Part shown: piece after piece, positions 33,801 to 43,750 of the stretch
How positions within the stretch are numbered: position 1 is the stretch's first letter
How the letters are laid out: the number at the start of each line of letters is the position of its first letter
Origin: Symsagittifera roscoffensis
Taxonomy: Eukaryota > Xenacoelomorpha > Acoela > Convolutidae
Reading direction: 5' to 3'
Length of the DNA: 64,000 nt
Assembly (NCBI RefSeq): GCF_963678635.1
Contig: NC_087071.1
Span: 28,048,130-28,112,129, forward strand
Notes under the pieces: generated by a model
Seen by the model: the letters and a program-made list of their open reading frames with translations, nothing else
Databases searched by the model: none
What the model was told of the DNA's origin: nothing
Made by a program: the position numbers and the translations under genes

Positions 33801-33981
33801 TACATCTCAAAAAGAAAGAAAAAATAGAAAAATGACAGAACAAATAATACCCCAAGAACAAATCGACAAATCAGAACATAGAGAGTCTTCACGACTTAGA
33901 AGTCAACCACGTAAGAATTATAAATTATTCATCCCACAATCTAAAATATTAAAGAAAGTCGAATTTCAAAAACAACCTTAA
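25953..33981 (+). pseudogene. gag-pol: Gag-Pol, second copy in element B, inactivated
   Basis: It aligns with 283-8505 of A. Lesions in order: templated insertion with TAA at 26121-26123; TAA near 26304; frameshift near 26822; TAA at 30122-30124; TGA at 31661-31663 plus a small deletion in RNase H after CDASNFGIGAA; frameshift and TAG near 32080-32084; TGG to TGA near 32231; and a deletion at about 32717-32742 that removes the integrase zinc site and first catalytic Asp. Long open pieces remain: 26840-30124 (gag with intact CCHC, and protease), 30167-31663 (RT with YLDD) and 32749-33981 (integrase core D and E plus GPY/F tail). This copy cannot give a working integrase. Confidence 0.92.
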
Positions 33982-34573
33982 TTTTGTATTTCACAGTCTT
34001 AGACCTTTGAAACATTTTGAATTTTCATTTTTCAAAATAACATGCTGACAAACACGCAGCAATTCTAGTTGATAATTAGCCAATAGGATTCATCCAATCC
34101 GTCACCTTCTCTAACTCTAACACAGATCAACTAGACGAACGATATCAAACTCCAGGCATATCTATAACTATAACTTTACGACCTCCAGGTCAAAAATAAG
34201 CAAGACACTCCAACTTGACAACTAAAATAAATATCACCATAATATCATAACCCTCCCTTATCTAATAAACCAAAGATCAACAATATTTCCCCAACTCAGA
34301 CCTCAAATACCCCCCAAACAAATATGTTAAATTAGCCTAAAGTAAAAGAATGACCATTTTAATTAGCCTAAAGTATAAAAATCTCAAAAATACCACAGAT
34401 CATTTGACAAATGAAAATAAAGACAAAGAAGACCTCCCGATAACCATAAAAATTGCCCCCAACAATTTTTCACAAAACTCAACCCACTTGTCAAAAAACC
34501 AATAAATAATCCGACCACACTTGAAAATTGCCCCAAACAACAAAAAATATTCGATCAAGAAGTCATTTTGTAA
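33982..34573 (+). other. Spacer between pol and the 3' cassette in element B
   Basis: It matches 8506-9103 of element A. The two TTAGCCTAAAGTA phrases and the TATA-like AGTATAAAAATCTC (about 34370-34384) are kept. No convincing gene. Confidence 0.4.
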
Positions 34574-34756
34574 ATGCTCTTCTCTCAATCAGTCACTATA
34601 ATTATAACAAACCTCAAACAATTTTTTACGATACTTGAAACTTTCATAATATTTCTTTTTGATATCCTTGAATCTTTTCTAATATTCTTAATCATTTTTT
34701 TTTTAAATTTTCTACACTATATTCGAACTATTTCTCCAACTTTCAAAAACCCTTGA
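34574..34756 (+). pseudogene. Small hydrophobic ORF, shortened in element B
   Basis: The first 37 or so residues match the 76-aa protein of A (MLFSQSVT, then FFTILETFIIFLFDILESFL). A length change in a T-run near 34698 alters the end, giving 60 aa and removing the ATGA overlap with the next ORF (stop 34754-34756, next ATG 34793). It could still make a membrane peptide. Confidence 0.4.
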
Positions 34757-34792
34757 TTATATCCACAGGTACGATTTATAAAACTTGTCTAA

Positions 34793-34981
34793 ATGATACG
34801 AACCATTTTTAGTAGAACCGATATTTTTTTACTATTTGTAATTTTTATAACATTTCTATCATCCCTCATCTTGACAATATGCAAATGTATAAAAAATGCA
34901 ATCATCACATTCGCCCTAGCAACAATTCTCCTAATTCTTTTTTTAGAAGAATACTATAATAAACATAAACTTTTTCACTAA
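34793..34981 (+). CDS. Small double-spanning membrane protein (62 aa), element B
   Basis: This is the homologue of 9331-9519 with identical length and only scattered substitutions, some conservative (KKAIL to KNAII, EKYYNKHK to EEYYNKHK). Two hydrophobic segments flank a CKCIK loop. It lies directly upstream of the methionine-free frame. Conservation in an element whose pol is dead suggests selection before the copies diverged. Confidence 0.55.
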   Translation: MIRTIFSRTDIFLLFVIFITFLSSLILTICKCIKNAIITFALATILLILFLEEYYNKHKLFH

Positions 34982-34989
34982 AAGAATAG

Positions 34990-36120
34990 ACCAATAAGCT
35001 ATCAAAAATTGCTACCCAAAAGTCACAAAGTCAGTCTTCACCGACATCATCCCAAGATAACCCAACAACACCTTCAACTACCCAAAATCCTCAAACATCT
35101 ACACGAATTTCCTTTCAAGATAACCCATATACTTTTGAAGAACGACACGCACGCTTATCTGAACCACTAGAACCCGTTCAACGGCAAGCACCTTTAAGTG
35201 AACCAACATACAATCTATACCCAACACTACCACCAGAACTAAGTAGAATACGACATCCTAGTCAAAACCAAAACACAATCGAAATAAATAGACAAATTAT
35301 ACATCCTCGAAGAAATAGAAATTTTCAAACTCCCCGAGTTCATTTTGAAATACCTCAATCCCCATCACAAAACACTCCAGAAAACCCCACTGGTATCTTA
35401 CCAGAAACCCCTACACTTCTTTCACAACGTAGCACCTCAAGCCTACCCTCAGATTACTTAGGTTCAACACCAACATCTGAACAAATACGTGAAAATCCCT
35501 TCAATCCCCCAAACCAAACATCACAACTACCATATTGGACAACACATTCATTCACACAAGGTGAACCAAATATAACCAATGAACCAATAGATATTTCTTC
35601 AGATACAACATCCTCATCACTACCGGAAACACTGTCACTACCATCAACACCATCAATTAGCCAAATTTCACCGACACCTTTTAACTTAAATTTTCCAAAT
35701 AATCTCGACGCAAGATATCGAGATCAATCATCAACAACTATTCCTTTAAGACTAGATTGGAATACATTTACAGTACCTCCACCACTATTTGGACAACACT
35801 TAGAAAGTAATCGCCTTCACAACTGGGCACTCAATAGACTACAATATCGACAAGACATCCACGACGATATTCGTGAACACAATATACAAATACTCCAACA
35901 AAATAGTTTACAATTAAAGTTTGAAATCACAGTTAAATTAAACAACATTACTCAACATTCCTATCCATTAAACCCACCAAATATAACAGCTCAATCACTA
36001 CCACCACCATTTATAACAACTGAAGTAATATATAAATACGACAGATACACCAAAAAGACAATTGGTTACATCACATTTTATAACCCATATTCAGGATTAT
36101 CATACACATGTATATTCTAA
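34990..36120 (+). CDS. Methionine-free open frame, 376 codons, element B
   Basis: The frame is open after TAG 34987-34989 and ends at TAA 36118-36120, with no internal ATG. It is one codon shorter overall than the A copy, with in-frame indels and many synonymous or conservative changes. The Pro/Ser/Thr/Gln-rich part is followed by a conserved C-terminal region (about 120 residues). Its end overlaps the env-like start by 13 nt (36108-36120). Candidate routes to expression are splicing to an upstream ATG, such as a donor CAG|GTGAAG that follows seven codons of gag (about 20581-20587), or non-AUG initiation. Neither is proven. Confidence 0.7.
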   Translation, partial: TNKLSKIATQKSQSQSSPTSSQDNPTTPSTTQNPQTSTRISFQDNPYTFEERHARLSEPLEPVQRQAPLSEPTYNLYPTLPPELSRIRHPSQNQNTIEINRQIIHPRRNRNFQTPRVHFEIPQSPSQNTPENPTGILPETPTLLSQRSTSSLPSDYLGSTPTSEQIRENPFNPPNQTSQLPYWTTHSFTQGEPNITNEPIDISSDTTSSSLPETLSLPSTPSISQISPTPFNLNFPNNLDARYRDQSSTTIPLRLDWNTFTVPPPLFGQHLESNRLHNWALNRLQYRQDIHDDIREHNIQILQQNSLQLKFEITVKLNNITQHSYPLNPPNITAQSLPPPFITTEVIYKYDRYTKKTIGYITFYNPYSGLSYTCIF

Positions 36121-38723
36121 ACTTATTAATTTTTCTCCAACTCCTTTTTCTAGTATTCTCAAATCAAAACATAAACCCTTCCCCCCGCACAGGACCACAA
36201 GATTTATTAGTAACACATTACGATTGTGAAGAAAACGAACAAAAAACACTACACAAATATGCAATAAATCAAGTATCACAATGCGAAACAGAACCACAAG
36301 CCATAGAAACTACAAATGTAATCGCAACACTTTACTCAAAAGCCCGAGCAATAACAGTTATCGGATATAAATTCACAGCAACATTTTCCGAAAAGAAAGT
36401 ACATTGTTCACAAGTCTCAAACGGAAATAAAAACCGACTTGACCATGAATCATTCTACCAAAGTAATATCGAACGACTTTTACATCTAAATCCCGAAGAT
36501 TGTAAAAACGAGTTACTCCGACTAAATATCACAAAAAATAAAAACACAGATAGAAAGTTAGTATATTTCCAAGTTTTTTCAGATTCTGTACATCAAGCAG
36601 AACTTGAGAGATATCAAGGACATATAAAATTAGATGAAAAGTACCTATATAACGGAGCACACGGACGATTAACCTATGACATGCACGATAAACACTGGAT
36701 ACCACACATTGGTATGAATGACCCATCAAACTGCAAAGCAGACACAAAAAATAAAGGATATCAAGAAATAATGTTTTTCGATTGGAAAATACAACTCGAA
36801 AAAATACAACTCACACGCGATTTATCAGACAACACAATGATCTATCAAGGAATTAGATTACCTTGTAAAAACGATCAAGGCTATTGTGACCCTACAACAC
36901 GAACAAAAGCAACAATTGTTTGGTTGCCCGAAGACACATGTACAACATTTCAAGTAGCAAAAATACACGCTCGTATGATAAAATTTCACGAAAAATATTT
37001 TATACAGTCCATTCCATATGAACAAGTAAACCCATCACAAAAACAAAGTTCTAATTTTAGGAACATACACAATATAGAAAATAAATTGACACGTTTTCAA
37101 ATATATCAAGAAACAGAACTTGCATGTAAATACAGAAACCCACTTCACAAAACACAATACTCTGAAATATTAGTTGAATACGAAAAAGGATTCGACATGA
37201 CCACTGGAAAAATAAAAATCGACCCATATGCCACAGGTCATCCTCCAAACGAAGGAACATCATATATACCAGTTAATTTTCAAAAAAGTAAAGGTCAACC
37301 CGGTGGACATCTAAAGCCCCTTGACACTAGAAGCACACGTTTACAAGAACTATCACTAATGAATAGTACATATTTCGGTAATATCCACTATGATATTCAC
37401 TTAGATATGAAACTAGACTACACGATTAGCCGAATTTTTCAAGAAATGTCACTCTCCGAATTAGAAACACTACACCAACTATGCGAATTAGAAAGAACAC
37501 AAATACTACAATCACTTGCACTAGCAGTATTAAAAATACCCTACGCAGGATATTTACTATCAGGAAATAGATCAAATTATTTAGACTACGAAGGAAACAT
37601 TTTATGGTTTTATACTTGTACCAAAAAAGTATCACCACTATACGTTTTTGAAGACAAACGTTGCTATAAAAGAATCCCTATCTTTTATAAGAATAAAGTA
37701 CATTTCGTTGACACACTTTCAAGAAGAACGTATTTCTGGGATACCGCAGTCCCATGTGGATCAGAAAATAGCCACAATGTAGTACAACTAAACCCTGATG
37801 AAGATAAATATTACCTTCTCACCCCATATCCCACATTAATGCAATCACTCAAAAAATTTTCACCAGAAAGCATTCGCGCTATCGCTCGAAACCCAAATAT
37901 AGACTTACAATCAATAGGAATATACTCAAAATCAGATATTCAACATCACATTAGAACACAACAATTCCAAGAATTATTAACACAAATGGACACAATACAA
38001 AGACAATCAATTGACCAAAACTTACGCAAACTTGCCGAAACCGCAGGATTTGCAGACATCTATACGCAAGACTATAGCGGATATTTTAAAGACATTAAAG
38101 ATTATATATATCTAAACGGTGAAAAATACCGTCCCCAAGATATATCACCTATCAATATTTTTAGCTTTGTTACACTCAAGAATGAAATTCTTGATTTTCT
38201 AGGATGGCCCTACTACATCTTAGAAAAACTGACTATTTTATACGCAATGTTTAACTTTATTGGATTTCTTTTTTCACTCTTAAAAGGAATCTATAACACA
38301 TGTGCTATACACACACAAGTCAATAGACAAGCAAGTGTAGCACGCATACTATTTGCAGGATTTTTTGGAATTTTTTCTACATCAATAAACAAAATTCTTT
38401 TAGACGCACAAATAAAAGAATACAACACAAAAATAGCAACAAGACAGAACACATACGACGAAGAACATAACAATGTAGACACAACGCCAACAGCACCACA
38501 GTTACCACCCCTACCACATAACCATACATTATCCCTAGTCCCACGTAATTTTCGAAATTTAGCAATAACACATAATAATTTTAGACCAACCATATCACAA
38601 AGTCCCATCCAACATATAATGACACACCACTCACAAGATGAAAATACTTATGAACAAATTATAGAACAACCCCATACCACCGCTTTTCAGTCTCAAAATA
38701 ATAATTTTTTTAGCCCACGATGA
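36108..38723 (+). CDS. env: Env-like membrane glycoprotein, intact (871 aa)
   Basis: It has a signal peptide (residues 1 to about 19, Leu/Phe/Ile-rich, ending near FSNQ), a large ectodomain with many Cys, and two hydrophobic segments near residues 700-732 and 745-768. The first is followed by a YNTCAIHTQVNRQ loop. A polar Pro/Gln-rich tail of about 100 residues ends the protein. This is the layout of a class I or III viral surface glycoprotein. The early pattern DC...YAINQVSQC...ATLYSKARA...VHCSQ recalls chuvirus-type glycoproteins captured by invertebrate retroelements, but that is a resemblance only. I see no furin-like site that I would defend. It starts inside the end of the preceding frame and its stop overlaps the next start (ATGA). 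Confidence 0.75.
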   Translation: MYILNLLIFLQLLFLVFSNQNINPSPRTGPQDLLVTHYDCEENEQKTLHKYAINQVSQCETEPQAIETTNVIATLYSKARAITVIGYKFTATFSEKKVHCSQVSNGNKNRLDHESFYQSNIERLLHLNPEDCKNELLRLNITKNKNTDRKLVYFQVFSDSVHQAELERYQGHIKLDEKYLYNGAHGRLTYDMHDKHWIPHIGMNDPSNCKADTKNKGYQEIMFFDWKIQLEKIQLTRDLSDNTMIYQGIRLPCKNDQGYCDPTTRTKATIVWLPEDTCTTFQVAKIHARMIKFHEKYFIQSIPYEQVNPSQKQSSNFRNIHNIENKLTRFQIYQETELACKYRNPLHKTQYSEILVEYEKGFDMTTGKIKIDPYATGHPPNEGTSYIPVNFQKSKGQPGGHLKPLDTRSTRLQELSLMNSTYFGNIHYDIHLDMKLDYTISRIFQEMSLSELETLHQLCELERTQILQSLALAVLKIPYAGYLLSGNRSNYLDYEGNILWFYTCTKKVSPLYVFEDKRCYKRIPIFYKNKVHFVDTLSRRTYFWDTAVPCGSENSHNVVQLNPDEDKYYLLTPYPTLMQSLKKFSPESIRAIARNPNIDLQSIGIYSKSDIQHHIRTQQFQELLTQMDTIQRQSIDQNLRKLAETAGFADIYTQDYSGYFKDIKDYIYLNGEKYRPQDISPINIFSFVTLKNEILDFLGWPYYILEKLTILYAMFNFIGFLFSLLKGIYNTCAIHTQVNRQASVARILFAGFFGIFSTSINKILLDAQIKEYNTKIATRQNTYDEEHNNVDTTPTAPQLPPLPHNHTLSLVPRNFRNLAITHNNFRPTISQSPIQHIMTHHSQDENTYEQIIEQPHTTAFQSQNNNFFSPR

Positions 38724-40528
38724 GCCGACAACTTGGATCCCTACACCGTTCAAATTCCCATCCAACCAACCTCACTACTCCAATTACAATAATACCACTT
38801 TTTGCTTTCCCACCACCCGATTTCCCAACCAGTAATGTAACATCAGGCATGAATTCCGATACTAATTCACACATCTCAGTTTTATACTCCACCTCACAAC
38901 TCAATAACCCGAATATTGAAACCCCCGATGAATTTGCCGACTCTGAACCATCTCCATCCAATAATTTTCACACCAATCCCTCAATTTTTTCCCAACCCCC
39001 TTTTCAACCAATACCACCAAATAATCCTGTCCCAACCAATTCTACACCCTCTTATGCTTCCCAAGTCACTCCAACCTACTCTTCACTTCATTCAGACCGA
39101 TCATCCAATTCCCCAGACACCCCCCAAATCTCCCCAGAACTAGATAATTTTATTACCTTACAACAACAACCCTACCACCTTGACACCCCCACCATAAACC
39201 AAATTTCATCCACAATAGATTCATCCAACCCTCCTACCCCTACACCCTCTTCAATTTATACCGAATCATTAGCACCATCATCCACATCTACTGAATCTTC
39301 ACTCAGCACTAATAGAGCTTACCGCACTTTTAAAAGAAAGTTCCCCAACCATCCTTTCCCAGCAAAACCAGGAACAGCCCGTGAATATATAAAACATCCA
39401 AATCACACTAACACAAAAGAATTTTTGGCTATCACCTTACCCTCATTTCCACAATACACCTTAAACACCCCTCACGACACTAACGAAACACGTAGCTTTG
39501 TAGACGAACACGTTTTAATGCCTACCCTTCCTTGGACCTCATATTATCATTTTACTAATCCCCTTTGCTTACCTTTATCTAATACTCATATCGATATAGA
39601 ACGAAATAAGGACATGCTATATCGACTCACTACACCACTAACACCTAGACAATTTACTTACATCGGATATAAAAAATCACTAAAAACACACACTGCACCC
39701 CGAGCTAACGAATATACGCTAGAATATTACGATCATAACATCATCAGAACTAACCAAGATCAATTCTTAGACGATGACCGCTTCGCTAACCCACAAATCA
39801 CAGAAAAATTTTTCATTAAAACACCATATGTATTTACACTCAATATCTTTGATCGCAAATTTGACCACATCATCTCAGAAGCACTAACAGACACGCAAGC
39901 CTACGAAAGTTTTAAAGAACGCTTCCAAATATTTTCACTAACCTTTCATTTCCTTGCACCACATGAAAGAGATTTGCACTGCTCACACGATATTATGTTG
40001 CGCACTAAACAAACTCACACATATACATATTATCGTTTTATCCAAAATCACTTCGACCTACACACTCCCTCCAGACAACCACACCACCGTTTTCAATTCA
40101 TCAATTCCAAATACACCTCACCATTCTTTCTTAACTTCACATATTGCATTAAAGATACTAACCTTCATGGTATTCTTCGAAATTATGATCCCATAACCCA
40201 AATGTATATTTTTTGTCCCATCACCAAGACCTTCAACGCAGAAGAATCCCGACCCTTCCTTATCCCACACGAATTTGTTCAACCTATAGAAATCCCCATT
40301 TTAGAATTCATCCACAACACTAAATTCAATCACAAATTATATAATCTAATCCAAAACACACCTTATGAGTTTGCAGTTGGCACTGAAGAACTAACCACCA
40401 TTAAAGCACTTCAATTGCTTTGGCCACTGCTTCAAACTAAAAATATCATCCGCATTCTAGCTAAACTACTAACAACTTCAGAACTAATTCACGACATTTT
40501 CCCCCACGGTTTTTTCCCCGACGACTAA
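38720..40528 (+). CDS. Unknown 602-aa protein, last gene of element B
   Basis: It is the homologue of 13263-15068. The first 200 residues are low-complexity Pro/Ser/Thr and contain small in-frame length differences from A. The remaining 400 are highly similar, including Trp/Tyr/His-rich stretches and a conserved end ELIHDIFPHGFFPDD. There is no signal peptide or obvious membrane segment, so a cytoplasmic, nuclear or virion-internal role is more likely than a surface role. Translation coupled to env through the ATGA overlap would give lower amounts. Function unknown. Confidence 0.75.
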   Translation: MSRQLGSLHRSNSHPTNLTTPITIIPLFAFPPPDFPTSNVTSGMNSDTNSHISVLYSTSQLNNPNIETPDEFADSEPSPSNNFHTNPSIFSQPPFQPIPPNNPVPTNSTPSYASQVTPTYSSLHSDRSSNSPDTPQISPELDNFITLQQQPYHLDTPTINQISSTIDSSNPPTPTPSSIYTESLAPSSTSTESSLSTNRAYRTFKRKFPNHPFPAKPGTAREYIKHPNHTNTKEFLAITLPSFPQYTLNTPHDTNETRSFVDEHVLMPTLPWTSYYHFTNPLCLPLSNTHIDIERNKDMLYRLTTPLTPRQFTYIGYKKSLKTHTAPRANEYTLEYYDHNIIRTNQDQFLDDDRFANPQITEKFFIKTPYVFTLNIFDRKFDHIISEALTDTQAYESFKERFQIFSLTFHFLAPHERDLHCSHDIMLRTKQTHTYTYYRFIQNHFDLHTPSRQPHHRFQFINSKYTSPFFLNFTYCIKDTNLHGILRNYDPITQMYIFCPITKTFNAEESRPFLIPHEFVQPIEIPILEFIHNTKFNHKLYNLIQNTPYEFAVGTEELTTIKALQLLWPLLQTKNIIRILAKLLTTSELIHDIFPHGFFPDD

Positions 40529-40531
40529 CAG

Positions 40532-40611
40532 GTAAGTATGAATTATACATATTATTAACTAATTAAAATAAAAATTAGAAACTAACCATTCTTTATCCAA
40601 GTCTTCTTTAG
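40532..40611 (+). other. Small intron after the last stop, element B (80 nt)
   Basis: CAG|GTAAGT follows the TAA directly. A TATTAACTAA stretch replaces the perfect TACTAAC of A, with an ACTAAC near 40581. The acceptor is CTTCTTTAG at 40603-40611. Position and ends are conserved while the middle has diverged, as expected of an intron. Confidence 0.6.
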
Positions 40612-42127
40612 AATTTTAGCTTTCATCCAACGATCATCTGAAAAATTCACAAACGAAAAATAAAAAAAATAGAAAACTTCTTCAAAACTGTTTAAAACTC
40701 TATTAATTTTTTGCACCAACAATTAAATAAATATAATACCAATGCAGTAATTTAATTTATAAATTTTTTCCCCCACAAGCAGTAAATCTAATTATGATGA
40801 AAATTTGTAACTTCATTTTTCCCAACAAATAGCAGCAAAATTTGAATTTCTATGTAATAAATTGATAAAACGAAAATGCAGTACTAACCTTTGGATATTT
40901 CCATTCATTCGCACAAAAATCCTATCCACACTCGCACAGCTCGCCCACGAAGAATTGTTTAAAATAATGAATTTCAGTTTCAAGCTTTCAAACTCAACAA
41001 CTCTAACATAAATAACACGTTTCAAACTTTCCTTTAACCCGGTTGGAAAGGAATTATATACTAAACAACACTAACCAACGCAGCTTACTAAACACCACAA
41101 ATCATAGAATAACAGCATGACTAAGAAAAGGAAACCAACGGTACCCAAACCGGATTAACCCAGTTTAAAACTGGATAATTTATTCTTTTGAAGACTATTA
41201 TAAAGTCTAAAAAAGAAATAATAAAACACAAAAAAGTCGAAAGACAAACCCATACCACAAACAATTTGATTTTTGAAAAAAGGACACAACCAATAAAACA
41301 TAAGAAAAACCACAACAAACCCAACATAAAACGTTGTCACATAACAGGACCTCTCACAAAAACCGCATGCAATCATACTCCCACTCCTGGCCTAACCCAC
41401 CAGAAGAGGACGTCCTGAGCATGCTCTATAGCCGGCCTAACCCACCGTGCTACATCCACGCTTTGTGACCACACTCCTATTTTTAATAAGAGCTACTCAA
41501 GGGTGAGTAACTCTTCAAAATAACTGAACTAAAACAAAAAGCTTTTGTGAAAACAACTAACCAAAATCATAATTAAAAAACATTAAACTAATAAAAGTTT
41601 TATAAAATGTAAATTATATTATGCAATATATAGATCAGCATACAACACCAAGGACGAACATCCAAAGACAAAACGACCCCACTACACTCGAAAAAGAATG
41701 GCCAACCATAATCGATATGCCGCTCACAAACACAACTCAAAGGATTTAGAGTACGACTTGACTTCGCAGAAAAGGACTTCATTGAACTAGACCAAGACCG
41801 CCTCGATGTTCAAGTATACGTACAGATCCGAGTAACCAGGCATCCCCTCCACGCACAATCTCCACGCCATTCCCAGACAAGATCAAACACAAAGAAGTTC
41901 TCATCAATGAAACAGAAAAACCTGACATAGCCAACCATTCTGAAATCAGATTTGAGTTTGTTGCGAAAACCCAGTCGTTGTCATGAGAAGACACAACGAT
42001 TGAACCTGGAACTTCTCTAACAAGAGAACCCAGAAGAAATATGATGTTCGCCAAATACCAACGTCCATCATACATCCTTTGAATTACAGAAAGACTATTC
42101 TAAAAAACTCTGTAAAACCCGGATGGG
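40612..42127 (+). other. 3' untranslated tail of element B
   Basis: No gene seen. It shares with A the GCAGTAAAT-like repeats (about 40740-40885, more degenerate here), the CCAGTTTAAAACTGG palindrome near 41160, the GGCCTAACCCACC pair near 41390 and 41433, and the ACTC/GAGT hairpin near 41490. A purine-rich stretch interrupted by CCC (GTAAAACCCGGATGGG) borders the LTR. Confidence 0.55.
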
Positions 42128-42537
42128 TGGAACCTGATCTAAACTACATTTTATGATTGGATAAATTAGATATTTTACCAATGTAAAGTATTTAATATTA
42201 ACCAATCATGATCCATCTGACTAACAATCCACTTATTTGTAAGTGCTGAAATTACTTGTAATTTCAGCACCAGAGAGATTTGAATTTAACTTAGAAATTA
42301 GTTGACTCTCCAAGAAGACTTCAGCAGCCGCAATAAACCAGTATACCCTAGATCTATTGAGCCTAGCAGAGACTAGTTAAACAACCTGAGACTAGATAGT
42401 ATAAGAGTAAGATTAGGATTGGTATTAGACTAAGAAGTTGCACGAATCTATCCGGCCGAAAATAAGATAGCGTGACGAGCAGACGGTGTACCCTATCCGA
42501 AATTACTCTATGAGTTATACACACCGGTCCTAACTCA
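42128..42537 (+). repeat. 3' LTR of element B (410 bp)
   Basis: TGGAACCTGATC to CCTAACTCA, matching the 5' LTR with two differences by eye. AATAAA lies at 42332-42337 and the 28-nt hairpin at 42243-42270. It is followed by CCCC, the right target duplication. Confidence 0.95.
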
Positions 42538-42554
42538 CCCCTAAACTGATTTGG

Positions 42555-42581
42555 GGAGGGGGGGGATGTTAACTTGGTCCA
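42555..42581 (+). repeat. Right arm of the palindromic target of element B
   Basis: A G-run followed by GGATGTTAACTTGGTCC is the inverse complement of the arm left of the 5' LTR (18485-18508). Together they mark a pre-existing hairpin or miniature inverted-repeat element. Confidence 0.6.
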
Positions 42582-42780
42582 AAATGACTTTGATTTAAAT
42601 ATCAAACAAACATAAATTATTTTTTTACAAATTTTTGAAGTTGATCCGTTTTGTCAGGAATTGCTTCTGTAGTTTTAATCACAATAGTTTTAATAGTTTT
42701 AATAAAAATAGATCAAGCTAGGTTTTTTCACCCCAATTTTATGAGGAAAGATATGTCAAGTTGATCCAAAAAGGGCTTAC

Positions 42781-42878
42781 TGTATGAATCCGAGGATCAG
42801 GGTGAGTGCCAGACTGAATCCAGAGGAGAGTGCCCAGTACACTGTGTAGATTGTGTCTCCCAAATCAGCCCCATACAC
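42781..42878 (-). CDS. Host transporter exon 5
   Basis: Acceptor TCGTAG and donor CA|GTAAGC bound 98 nt reading VYGADLGDTIYTVYWALSSG and then a hydrophobic FSLALTLILGFI. It enters in phase 0 from exon 4 and leaves in phase 2 to exon 6. The intron to exon 6 is about 25 kb because of element B. This is one predicted membrane span with a loop. Confidence 0.75.
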
Positions 42879-43117
42879 CTACGACACCACAAAAACAGTT
42901 ACTATCTTCGGTGGTCGTCTTTTGACGGGGTGGATTTCAGAAAAGTTTTCAATTTTTTTCTCTGAATAATCTATTTTTACCAAAATTTAATAACAGAATG
43001 ATCATATTTGCGAATTTTTCTTAAAAATGAATCGAGCTCTAAACTAATCTTTATCGGCGCTCTTTGAAAAAATTCAGCGTTAGTCGGCAAATGGGGATGT
43101 TATACCGTCTCTACTTC

Positions 43118-43412
43118 TGTGATTAAGTAAACTCTGAAAAAAGCTATAAACATCGAAAGCTTATTTAAATAAAATAATTCGAATCGCAATTTAAATGCAT
43201 TGTCTATGTTTCAAGTCTGGCTGATACTGATCTGGAATCATTTGAGAGACAGTGCCTTATAGGAACTAGTAGTACATATAGCGTTACGAAGGGTAGGTAC
43301 TCTATTAACTATCATACTTCTATAATTTAGATTATAATACTGCATTAATACTGTATGATTTACCAATTGGTTTGTTTTAGCTCACTTTGCTACTATTGAG
43401 TATTCTTCTTCA
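43118..43412 (-). repeat. Putative LTR of element D (3' end in its orientation)
   Basis: It shares phrases with 47880-48175, for example GAGAGACAGTGCCTTATAGG, ATACTGTATGATTTACCAAT and ATTCGAATCGCAA, in the same order and spacing. It may extend to about 43451. Confidence 0.55.
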
Positions 43413-43750
43413 CTCTTATGGATAACTAATTATTATCTCTTCTTGACACAGTTGTATTTAAATAGTTACAGGTATTCTTCCTTTTCTCTGCTTTATCGCT
43501 TTCGGGTGTTGTGGCGTTTGTTTTCGTTTTTTTCTGGAATTTCAGCACTTTTCCTAGTGTAATTCTCGTTTTCTATTTCCAGTGTTGGCATTTTTTTTGT
43601 GGATTTCGCATTCTCTCTGGAATGCCATTTAGTTTCACCAAATTGGTGAGATTGGTTGAAGGATGCTAATTGCCGATTCAAAATTTTTGATAAAAGTGTC
43701 TTCTGATGGTCTACATAAGTGTATCGGGAGCTTGCTGGTCTATGTGGAGG

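Larger units (their letters stand above)
18509..42537 (+). mobile_element. Element B: complete giant LTR retroelement with internal tandem duplication (24.0 kb)
   Basis: It is bounded by two 410-bp LTRs that differ at two positions by hand count. Each end is flanked by CCCC, consistent with a 4-bp target duplication, although the C-run on the left makes its length ambiguous. The order is LTR, PBS, leader, ORF0, gag, PR, a partial RT, then a second ORF0-gag-PR-RT-RH-IN, spacer, small ORFs, methionine-free ORF, env, 602-aa ORF, intron, tail and LTR. The duplication adds about 5.4 kb, so a normal element would be about 18.6 kb. Pol carries several stops and an integrase deletion, while the 3' cassette is open. 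It is inserted antisense in the host transporter intron between exons 5 and 6. Confidence 0.93.
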
